Shown piece by piece: positions 1 to 6,274 of a stretch of 6,285 nucleotides of DNA. Numbering within the stretch: the stretch's first letter is position 1; each line of letters begins with the position of its first letter. Below the pieces are notes generated by a model. It did no database searches. It was not told the DNA's origin and worked only from the letters and a program-made list of their open reading frames with translations. The DNA is taken from assembly GCA_964343305.1 (NCBI GenBank), contig CAYFJO010000582.1, positions 1-6,285 of the forward strand, given 5' to 3'. The stretch is from CAYFJO01 sp964343305. GTDB taxonomy: Bacteria > Planctomycetota > Planctomycetia > Pirellulales > Pirellulaceae. Position numbers and translations under genes: made by a program.

Positions 1-744
1 TTCCAAGATCGCTTCGTATCCGCCCGCCGCTCCCCAGCCTCGCCGGCCCCAGTTTCTGCGGCACAAATGAACCGCCAGCCTGACTCCCTTGACACCGTCC
101 ACGATCTCGTTGATCCAATCGACCGCGCGACGCATCTCCGCTTCTGGATCATCGAACTTTGCACGTACCTCAGGATCGACCAACACGCACAAGTGCGGCT
201 CGTCCAACTGAATCACATCGACGCCCACTTCGCGGATCGCCAACAACTCCTCGCGCAACACGGGCACGAGCGCCTCACAAAACGTTTCCCGCGTCGGGTA
301 CGCATCGCGCGAATGATCGGGCTCCCACATCCGCTGGCCGATCAAGTACGGAGAGGGCAACGCGACCTTGATATGCCGATCGGTGTTGTCGCGCAAAAAT
401 CGGGCTTCGTCTGCCGCCACTCCAGGCCGCTTCTTCGACATCTTGCTGGTTACCACTTGATGGTAGCCAAACACCTCGCGCTCGATCCAATTGAACCCGT
501 TTTGGATCTCGGCGATGACATCGACATACGTGTCACGGCGCCATTCGCCATCCGAGACGATATCGATGCCGGCCTGTTCCTGAAGCCCGATCACGAACCG
601 CACTGCATCGTCGGTCCGCCGCTCGATGTCGGCATTGGGCTGATCGGCGATTTCGGTTCGCGCGGCCAACAGATCTTTGACATATTGAGGCCGTGGCATG
701 CTGCCGATGACGGCGGTGGGAAAAAGAGGTAGAGCATCTGGCAT
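1..744 (-). CDS. Cobalamin-independent methionine synthase-like (MetE C-terminal/YxjG-type) protein, 3' end cut by window edge
   Basis: The minus strand is open from the ATG at 744-742 to the left edge, giving 248 residues with no stop, so the C-terminus lies outside the window. Near the N-terminus is a VIGSMPRP segment (MetE-like proteins have IGSFPR). VSDGEWRRD follows at residues 63-71, then DVIQLDEPHL from 176, which matches the barrel-strand motif IQxDEP. HLCRRN at 226-231 corresponds to HVCRGN in short MetE-like proteins. His226 and Cys228 match the first two zinc ligands of MetE (H-x-C). The other expected ligands, a Glu and a distal Cys, would lie beyond the edge. Family members of this short type are about 340-380 residues, so roughly 100 are missing. 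Known members transfer methyl groups from a folate or other donor to a thiol such as homocysteine; the exact substrate cannot be told here. The protein should be cytosolic, since no signal peptide is seen. A plus-strand frame at 67-732 is only its shadow. Confidence 0.88.
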   Translation of the reverse strand, partial: MPDALPLFPTAVIGSMPRPQYVKDLLAARTEIADQPNADIERRTDDAVRFVIGLQEQAGIDIVSDGEWRRDTYVDVIAEIQNGFNWIEREVFGYHQVVTSKMSKKRPGVAADEARFLRDNTDRHIKVALPSPYLIGQRMWEPDHSRDAYPTRETFCEALVPVLREELLAIREVGVDVIQLDEPHLCVLVDPEVRAKFDDPEAEMRRAVDWINEIVDGVKGVRLAVHLCRRNWGRRGWGAAGGYEAILE

Positions 745-752
745 CGCGGCGG

Positions 753-757
753 CTCCC
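753..757 (-). promoter_or_regulatory. Ribosome binding site of the MetE-like gene
   Basis: Read on the minus strand, GGGAG lies 8 nt before the ATG at 744-742. It supports this start over the internal Met at residue 16, which would cut into the conserved IGSMPRP segment. Confidence 0.6.
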
Positions 758-834
758 AAGTTCTGCGGGACGGTTCGAATTCTGATAAACTGATTATCGC
801 GCCTAACAGTTTACCCTTTCTCCGTCTCGTCAGT

Positions 835-840
835 GAAGGA
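835..840 (+). promoter_or_regulatory. Ribosome binding site of the carbon-nitrogen hydrolase gene
   Basis: GAAGGA lies 8 nt before the ATG at 849. An ATG at 841 directly after it is out of frame and meets a TGA after two codons (ATG CCG CGA TGA). The 849 start is the functional one. Confidence 0.65.
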
Positions 841-848
841 ATGCCGCG

Positions 849-1730
849 ATGAATCTGCTGCGAATCGGACTTGCCCAAACTAAGCAAGTGGGCGACTTGG
901 AAATCAATGCCGAGAGCATTTTTCGATTTGTCGACATGGCCGGCGAGCGAGGCGTGCAGATCTTGTGCTTTCCCGAATCGCAAACGGCCGGGTATCGCTG
1001 TGACATCGCCGATCCCAACTTGCCGTCGCCCGTTCAGCGATTGGACGAACTCCATGCCGAAGTCGCTAGACGCTGCCAATCGCACCAGATGGCCTGTATT
1101 CTCGGCACCGAAACGCCTAATCCCGCCGGCAAGCCCTACAACTCTGCCATTGTTTTCAATGAAGACGGAAAGACGCTGGGTGTGCATCACAAAACCAAAC
1201 TTACTCCACTCGATGCCACCGTCTATTCACCGGGGCAGTCCATCGAGACTTACGATTTGTTCGGCATACGAATCGGCGTGTTAATCTGCTTCGAGGCATT
1301 CCGATTTGCCGAAACCACGGCCGAGTGCGTCCGGCAAGGAGCGCAAGTTGTATTTCATCCCCAAAACAACACGACACGTCCAAACGACTGGAAGATTCCG
1401 ATCCATCACGCCATGATCACGACACGCGCCGGCGAGAACACGATCTGGTTTGCTTCCTGCAACGCGGCTCTCGCTCCGCATCAAAACAGCCGCTCGCTAG
1501 TGATCGCTCCCGACGGCCGAGTGCACGCGCAAACGCAGCTAAACGAAGAAGAACTTCTCGTTACTGAAATTGATGTCGATTTGGCGACCCGAGCCATGTT
1601 CACATTCGACACTGAGTCGTGCGCTCCGGTCCTCTTCAGCGACACAGTCCACCGAGATGAATTCGCTGAGATTCTGCCCGAATCCAACATAGCCAAAGTC
1701 GCCAAAACGTCGGATCGCATCGATGGATAG
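849..1730 (+). CDS. Carbon-nitrogen hydrolase (nitrilase superfamily)
   Basis: This 293-residue cytosolic protein covers the whole nitrilase fold and has the usual family length. All three catalytic residues are visible: Glu43 in LCFPES, Lys115 in HHKTKL and Cys147 in LICFEAFRF (compare the family ICYDxRFPE). The MITTRAGEN segment matches the RAxEN motif that precedes the last core strands. The N-terminus RIGLAQTKQVGDLEIN is the typical first strand and loop. Enzymes of this superfamily hydrolyse amides, nitriles or N-carbamoyl groups through a thioester on the cysteine; the residues seen do not fix the substrate. The start is supported by GAAGGA 8 nt upstream. The gene is divergent from the MetE-like gene and convergent with the large exported-protein gene, with only 27 bp between the two stops and no clear terminator hairpin there. 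No truncation or missing catalytic residue is seen. Confidence 0.93.
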   Translation: MNLLRIGLAQTKQVGDLEINAESIFRFVDMAGERGVQILCFPESQTAGYRCDIADPNLPSPVQRLDELHAEVARRCQSHQMACILGTETPNPAGKPYNSAIVFNEDGKTLGVHHKTKLTPLDATVYSPGQSIETYDLFGIRIGVLICFEAFRFAETTAECVRQGAQVVFHPQNNTTRPNDWKIPIHHAMITTRAGENTIWFASCNAALAPHQNSRSLVIAPDGRVHAQTQLNEEELLVTEIDVDLATRAMFTFDTESCAPVLFSDTVHRDEFAEILPESNIAKVAKTSDRIDG

Positions 1731-1757
1731 GAAAAGGCTTGTCGAACCGTTCTTCTG

Positions 1758-4202
1758 TCACGCCGAAGGAAAACGCCGCACACCAAGCCCGAGCGATTGG
1801 TCCATCAAGCCTCCAGCGTGATCGTGGTCCTGTCCAAGGAGATGTCCTAGCTCGTGAAGCACGACGGTGAGCAAGTCAATTTGTCCTGCTGCGGCAGTGC
1901 TGGCGATTGCGATTAGCCCATCATTGTTGTTCGTGACAAACTCTTCATTTTCCCACGGTGTTGGATCAACAAACCATCCGAAACCTGCCGCGTTCCTGTC
2001 TACGATGATTGAGGTTCCGACCGCCGCGCCGAGTTGTTCGCCGGGCAGTTCGGCCATGCTTGCTCTAGTCGATCGCAGTCGGACTAGCTGTTGGTTGGTC
2101 AGACCGCGACTAGCCCATATATTGATTGCGGCGTCGACAATCGGGGTGAGGCTGTCCGTTGTAAGCGGCTTGGCGAGTGACAGCCGCGATACTTCGCCGC
2201 CGCCGGCGAGAAGAGTATTTGCCCAGGTTCCGATGATTGGCGTATCGCTGTTGGCGCCGAGATTGAATGTGTTGTCCACATCGCCATCTGCATCTTGGTC
2301 GATATAGAAACGAGTGTGGCTTGCGCGATGGATGACGATGTCGTCAGTCCCGTCGCCGTCGACATCGCCGGCTAACGCTTGGTCGATATTAGCTGCACCC
2401 AGTGTGTGAGCGTGATTGACATCACCATCGGCCTCGAAGTCGAAGAAGTACCGCGCTTGGCTGCTGCGATGGATCGCGATATCGTCACCGGCCAGGCCGT
2501 CGAAATTACCGACAAGCACCTTGTCGAGATTCGCCGCGCCCAAGTTGAACGACCGATCGACCGATCCGTTGCTACTGAAGTCAAAGTAGAATCGTGCCTG
2601 GTTTGGACGATGGATAAGTACGTCGTCGATGCCATCGTTGTCGAAGTCGCCAATGTGGATCTGGTCGATGCCGGCCGCGCCAAGTGTGTGGGCGCGATCG
2701 ACATCGCCGTCAGCATCAAGATCGAAGAAGAACCTGGTTCGGCTGGGGCGATAAATGAGCAAGTCGTCGACCGTGTCGTTGTTGAACCTGCCGACATAGA
2801 CTTCGTCGAGGTTGGCCGCGCCTAGGACAAAGGAGCGGTCGGCCGTCCCGTCGGAGTCGGTATCCAGTGCGATTTTGGCCTGACTGGGACGATGGATTCC
2901 GATGTCGTCGATGCCGTCGCCATTCCAATCGCCTATCAAATGGTGGTCGTTCGCCGCACCAAATTGAGTGACGGAGTCGACCGAACCGTCGCTGCCCAAG
3001 TCGCGATAGAAACGTCCTTGGCTGCCGCGAAACACACCGATCGAATCGGGGATCAACGGCGAGTCGTCATCTTCAATTGACACGGTCACTTGCTGCTGGC
3101 CGTTTTCTACATCGTTTATCACGCTGGCGATGTCGACCACGACGGTTTCACGCGATTCGTTGGTCATATCATCCGTGGCCGCGAGCGCCGTGCTGCCAGT
3201 CAGGTTTCCTGCCGTAATGGTGATCTGCATAGGCAAATTGAAATCGACGCCATCGCTTGCAGTGCCGGTCACAGCGAGATTGACCGTCACATCTTGGGCA
3301 TTCACGGCCGGCAAAGTAGCTGTGACCGTCGCGGTGCTGTAATCGGCGAGCACGTCATACGGGTTCGGCAACAAATCGTCCGTGATGTACAACATGCCAG
3401 CCTTCCGCGATTTGGCCAAAACAATATCGTTGAACATGTCGCCAGGGGCAGCTTCGGAATGGACAATGTGGGCGAATCGGTCGGCGCCGAAACTGTCTAG
3501 CCACGACGGCGGCGTGTAGTTGTTGCGATACTGGTCGGCCGAATTTTCGAACGTCACCAGCACGTCCGCAGCGTTGGCATAGTCGATGGGGGTGAAACCC
3601 GAAGAACCGCTGGTCGAATCGAACGTAAACGTCGTGCCGGGATTGCCGATGACGGTGGCGTCGTTGTCTTTCGACTTCACATAGTCCCGCAGTTCGTTGT
3701 AATAGCTCACCGTCGCCAGATCGTTGAACATCTCGTCAAAGAAGATGCCGTCGACCAGCACGCCGGCGCCACGCCAATACGCTGCTTCGTAATAGCGGTC
3801 GACATCGGCTTTGACCAGCGCGATGTCGCGCCCGGCAAACCCCGTCGCCACATAGCCATAAATCAACCCGCCTGCGTTGTTAAGATCGACAACGGGACCG
3901 AACGGACCCGCGCCGAAGTTTTGGATATAGTTGGGATCGATTGGACTTGCCCCTGGTCCGCTGGCCGGATTGAGCACCGTGTGCACGGTCGCCTTGGACG
4001 ACATGTCGATAAACTGGCTCCACATTTCCGGACCGCCGCCACAGCACGGATTGCCATAGGCGGGCACCAGCAACTCGGTCTTCGCGACAAGGTCGTTTTC
4101 TGAAATCGTCGAGTGATCGACGGACAGCGTCACGGCCAAGTTCCGTCTACTCTCCAAACGTTCACACCATAACCGGCGTCGATTTTTGGACGACTGGTTC
4201 AT
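1758..4202 (-). CDS. Exported mosaic protein: spherulin-4/Sph3-like glycosidase domain, Calx-beta, FG-GAP-like repeats, zinc-metallopeptidase-like tail
   Basis: 814 residues. Residues 1-23 are basic and carry ERLESRRNLA, resembling the planctomycete LExRxLLA export motif; no classical hydrophobic signal core follows. Residues 24-36 (VTLSVDHSTISEN) look like the first strand of a Calx-beta domain. Residues 42-287 resemble the spherulation-specific family 4/Sph3 (GH135) barrel: LLVPAYGNP, VLNPASGPG at 76-84, YGYVATGF at 115-122, VDGIFFDE at 150-157 and VTFEN at 216-220. Asp156, Glu157 and Glu219 are candidates for the catalytic acidic residues known in fungal Sph3, which cleaves galactosaminogalactan. 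Residues 289-380 are the rest of the Calx-beta domain, ending in the typical VTVSIEDDD. Residues 388-660 are six FG-GAP-like repeats. Residues 667-814 end in HELGHLLGQDH (783-793), a matrixin-type HExxHxxGxxH, with Met800 nearby as a possible Met-turn. The inferred role is extracellular polysaccharide or matrix processing; substrate and enzymatic activity are unproven. Confidence 0.9.
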   Translation of the reverse strand: MNQSSKNRRRLWCERLESRRNLAVTLSVDHSTISENDLVAKTELLVPAYGNPCCGGGPEMWSQFIDMSSKATVHTVLNPASGPGASPIDPNYIQNFGAGPFGPVVDLNNAGGLIYGYVATGFAGRDIALVKADVDRYYEAAYWRGAGVLVDGIFFDEMFNDLATVSYYNELRDYVKSKDNDATVIGNPGTTFTFDSTSGSSGFTPIDYANAADVLVTFENSADQYRNNYTPPSWLDSFGADRFAHIVHSEAAPGDMFNDIVLAKSRKAGMLYITDDLLPNPYDVLADYSTATVTATLPAVNAQDVTVNLAVTGTASDGVDFNLPMQITITAGNLTGSTALAATDDMTNESRETVVVDIASVINDVENGQQQVTVSIEDDDSPLIPDSIGVFRGSQGRFYRDLGSDGSVDSVTQFGAANDHHLIGDWNGDGIDDIGIHRPSQAKIALDTDSDGTADRSFVLGAANLDEVYVGRFNNDTVDDLLIYRPSRTRFFFDLDADGDVDRAHTLGAAGIDQIHIGDFDNDGIDDVLIHRPNQARFYFDFSSNGSVDRSFNLGAANLDKVLVGNFDGLAGDDIAIHRSSQARYFFDFEADGDVNHAHTLGAANIDQALAGDVDGDGTDDIVIHRASHTRFYIDQDADGDVDNTFNLGANSDTPIIGTWANTLLAGGGEVSRLSLAKPLTTDSLTPIVDAAINIWASRGLTNQQLVRLRSTRASMAELPGEQLGAAVGTSIIVDRNAAGFGWFVDPTPWENEEFVTNNNDGLIAIASTAAAGQIDLLTVVLHELGHLLGQDHDHAGGLMDQSLGLGVRRFPSA
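2223..3041 (-). repeat. Six tandem 47-residue (141-bp) FG-GAP/VCBS-like coding repeats
   Basis: Residues 388-660 of the exported protein divide into six units starting at 388, 434, 481, 528, 575 and 622. The first unit is 46 residues, the next four are exactly 47, and the last is degenerate at its end. The consensus is roughly IxIHRPSQARFxFDxDxDGxVDxxxxLGAANxDxxxxGDxDGDGxDD. The acidic turns (such as DADGDVD and GDWNGDGIDD) look like calcium-binding loops of the FG-GAP type, and such repeats usually build a beta-propeller. Units 2 and 4 resemble each other (DRSFxLGAANLD), and units 3 and 5 do so too (AHTLGAAxIDQ). This points to growth by a two-unit, 282-bp duplication. The repeats also keep the antisense frame open at 2379-2825, which is a shadow. 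Confidence 0.85.
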
Positions 4203-4207
4203 TCGTG

Positions 4208-4212
4208 CTCCG
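4208..4212 (-). promoter_or_regulatory. Ribosome binding site of the exported mosaic protein gene
   Basis: On the minus strand CGGAG lies 5 nt before the ATG at 4202-4200. This start places the basic segment and ERLESRRNLA motif at the very N-terminus, as expected for this class of exported protein. Confidence 0.55.
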
Positions 4213-4413
4213 TGAATCGTTCACCGTAGTTGGTCCATTAAATCAGGAAGTCATGCGCGAGGCAAACCGCGACCCAACCTACGAGTGAGGGACGTGAATC
4301 GATCAAGCAGTCTCAAAAGAATCTCACGAAGATCGTTAAAACCGGCACATTCCGAGTTCGACACGTTTGCAACCTGAATTTTGACCTACGTTATCAATGA
4401 ATTCCCACCTCGG

Positions 4414-4433
4414 ATTGGTGATTGGTGCACCAA
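4414..4433. promoter_or_regulatory. Perfect 12-bp palindrome with tandem half-sites (possible operator)
   Basis: TTGGTGCACCAA at 4422-4433 is a perfect palindrome. ATTGGTG occurs twice in direct tandem (4414-4420 and 4421-4427), so three TTGGTG half-sites lie together, two direct and one inverted. The site ends 29 bp before the ATG at 4463. Such an arrangement suits a dimeric DNA-binding regulator, perhaps acting on the kinase-like gene. This is inference: no known regulator consensus is matched. Confidence 0.4.
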
Positions 4434-4462
4434 CCAAGTGAACGGAATTTCGGGGCAGACAG

Positions 4463-6274
4463 ATGAACGTAATTTCCACTCTCGCGAGCCGATCGGAAGA
4501 GTCGGCGGAAGCCGCGAATCGCCGCATCCTGGTCGTCGATGACAATCGAGCGATCCACGAGGACTTTCGTAAGATTCTCTGCGATACCGCTGAACCGACA
4601 AGTGACTTGGACACGTCGGAGACTCTGCTGTTTGGCGAGGGCCCGACGACGCCCGGAGACGTCTATGAATTCGATTCGGCATATCAAGGCAATGAAGCCT
4701 TGGATCTGGTCCGCCATGCCGCCGGCATTCACCGGCCTTACACGGTCGCTTTCGTCGATTTGCGGATGCCGCCCGGAATGGACGGCGTGGAAACCACTCG
4801 ACGAATTTGGGAAATCGATCCCCACGTTCAAATCGTCATGTGCACCGCCTATGCCGACTATACTTGGGACGAAATCAGTGCCGCATTGCAGACGCCCGAT
4901 CAGTTTTTGATCATCAAGAAGCCTTTTGAGTTCATCGAAATTCGGCAACTTGTCACGGCACTGACGGCCAAATGGCAACTGGCACGTCATCTCCAGCGCC
5001 AGATGGAACTATTGCGACGCGAAACTAGACGAACTCGGATGATCATCGAGTCGGCCAACGAAGCGTTTGTGGAGACCGACGAGCAGGGCAACATTCTGCA
5101 GTGGAATGCCGAAGCGGAATCGTTGTTTGGCTGGAAAGCCGAGGCCGCCATCGGCCAATCACTCACCACGTCGATTTGCGCCAACGACCCGGATCGCGGC
5201 GCAGTGGAAAAGTGGTTGAGCACAACACACGAGGGCCAACGATTGGAAATGATGGCGCGGCGCCAGGATGGCGAAAGCTTGCCGATCGAGGTTTCGATTT
5301 CGCGCGTCGTCAACGCGACGGGAACGACGTTCAGCGCTTTCGCTCACGACATTTCATTGCGTCCGGTGTTCGACGCCCAGTTCGCAAGTCCGCAACAGGC
5401 AGAGTCCATTGGGCAACTGGCGACAGGCATCGCTCAGGAAATCAATTCGCCCATGCAATATGTTGGCGACAACGCGCGATTTCTGATGGAGGCATTCGAC
5501 GACTTGGCAGGCTTGCTGGAAAGTTGCCAGGAGTTGGCCGAAGGGAGCCAGCGGGACCGTGCTCTGGAGGATGTCAAAGCGGCCATGCGGCGAGCGGACT
5601 TGGATCTTTTGCGTGAGGAAACTCCCGAGGCGGTTCAACAGTCACGTGAAGGCATCGAGCACGTCGCAAGAATCGTGCGAGTGATCAAGGAGTTTTGCGA
5701 GCCGCCGTGCCAAGAACCAGCGCTGGCACTTCTCCACAAGATCATCGATTCGACCATCACGGTTTCGCGAAATGAGTGGAGTCGCGTAGCAAAAACGGTG
5801 ACCCATTATGACCGGACACTGCCGACGGTGCCGTGTCTCCCCGCTTTGCTGAAGCAGGCGGTATTGAACCTTTTGATCAACGCGACCCAGGCGATCGAAG
5901 CTGTGGTCGACCCGGACAAAGGCGAAACGGGGATCATCACCTTCACCACCCGCCGCGACGGCGATTGGGCCCAGATGCGGATCAGCGACACGGGCCAAGG
6001 CATCGCCGAACAAGACCTGACCAGAATCTTTGACCCGTATTTTACAACGAAAAACTCAATTGCCGCCAAGGGGCAAGGACTTGCGGCCGTCTACGGCACC
6101 GTGGTCGAAAAACATGGCGGCACCATCGAAGTGGAATCGACGCCCGGCGAAGGGACGACCTTTATCATTCGCTTGCCGCTGGCATCCGAATCCGAAGAAA
6201 ACGGCATGGTTCAAAAAGGGGTCAGGTACCTTTGCCGGGACGGCCCGGAGGGTGCTTCGCACAAAGGTACCTGA
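4463..6274 (+). CDS. Hybrid receiver-PAS-histidine kinase with the phosphoacceptor His replaced by Gln
   Basis: 603 residues, cytosolic, no membrane segments. The receiver domain spans about 20-165: acidic pair Asp26-Asp27 in ILVVDDN, phosphoacceptor Asp99 in VDLRMPPGMDG, Thr128, and Lys153 in KKPF. A helical linker (about 165-193) leads to a PAS domain (about 193-300). The DHp helix reads SIGQLATGIAQEINSPMQYV; relatives have IAHEINTPIQYVGDN, so Gln325 sits where the phosphorylated His belongs (codon CAG at 5435-5437). The ATPase domain keeps the N box (NLLINA, Asn469 and Asn473), the G1 box DTGQGI (509-514), the F box FDPYFTTK (523-530) and a G2 region GQGLAAVYG. The start has only a weak ribosome site, GGGG at 4452-4455. 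Residues from about 582 are encoded by an inverted repeat, which also supplies the stop. It may be a pseudokinase or an ATP-binding scaffold that signals through its receiver. The output partner is not in the window. Confidence 0.93.
   Translation: MNVISTLASRSEESAEAANRRILVVDDNRAIHEDFRKILCDTAEPTSDLDTSETLLFGEGPTTPGDVYEFDSAYQGNEALDLVRHAAGIHRPYTVAFVDLRMPPGMDGVETTRRIWEIDPHVQIVMCTAYADYTWDEISAALQTPDQFLIIKKPFEFIEIRQLVTALTAKWQLARHLQRQMELLRRETRRTRMIIESANEAFVETDEQGNILQWNAEAESLFGWKAEAAIGQSLTTSICANDPDRGAVEKWLSTTHEGQRLEMMARRQDGESLPIEVSISRVVNATGTTFSAFAHDISLRPVFDAQFASPQQAESIGQLATGIAQEINSPMQYVGDNARFLMEAFDDLAGLLESCQELAEGSQRDRALEDVKAAMRRADLDLLREETPEAVQQSREGIEHVARIVRVIKEFCEPPCQEPALALLHKIIDSTITVSRNEWSRVAKTVTHYDRTLPTVPCLPALLKQAVLNLLINATQAIEAVVDPDKGETGIITFTTRRDGDWAQMRISDTGQGIAEQDLTRIFDPYFTTKNSIAAKGQGLAAVYGTVVEKHGGTIEVESTPGEGTTFIIRLPLASESEENGMVQKGVRYLCRDGPEGASHKGT

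Larger units (their letters stand above)
745..848. promoter_or_regulatory. Divergent intergenic region with a 7-bp inverted repeat
   Basis: These 104 bases separate the starts of the MetE-like gene (leftward) and the carbon-nitrogen hydrolase gene (rightward), so both promoters should lie here. TAAACTG at 786-792 and CAGTTTA at 807-813 form a perfect inverted repeat with a 14-nt spacer. This could be an operator for a dimeric regulator acting on both genes. No convincing -35/-10 pair is visible. A 7-bp match may occur by chance, so the operator role is inference. Confidence 0.3.
4203..4462. promoter_or_regulatory. Divergent intergenic region between the exported protein and the sensor-kinase-like gene
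   Basis: These 260 bases hold the 5' regions of two genes read in opposite directions, so promoters for both are expected. TTGACC at 4381-4386 resembles a -35 box, but no good -10 box follows at 16-18 bp. No small reading frame or structured RNA is convincing. The only strong symmetry is the palindrome near the kinase-side end, listed separately. Confidence 0.35.

Noticed and set aside
67..732. Long plus-strand frame of 221 codons at the left end
   Set aside because: The opposite strand encodes a recognisable MetE-like protein with family motifs across the same stretch and a ribosome binding site. The plus-strand translation shows no family motif.
591..1190. Minus-strand frame of 199 codons across the divergent promoter region
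   Set aside because: It overlaps two well-supported genes and their intergenic region. Part of it is out of frame with the MetE-like gene and it shows no motif.
1731..1757. Possible terminator between the convergent stops
   Set aside because: The 27-bp gap has no stable stem followed by a T-run in either direction.
2379..2825. Plus-strand frame of 148 codons with internally repetitive sequence
   Set aside because: It lies antisense to the FG-GAP-like repeats. The 141-bp periodicity keeps this frame open, which explains both its length and its repetitive look.
4212..4224. GTGAA-TCG-TTCAC mini-hairpin next to the ribosome site of the exported protein gene
   Set aside because: The arms are only 5 bp with a 3-nt loop, which is likely by chance, and nothing else suggests translational control.
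4381..4409. TTGACC as a sigma-70-type promoter for the kinase-like gene
   Set aside because: No -10-like hexamer is found at 16-18 bp from it.
4394..4990. Minus-strand frame of 198 codons opposite the receiver domain
   Set aside because: It is antisense to clearly conserved receiver motifs and has no recognisable domain of its own.
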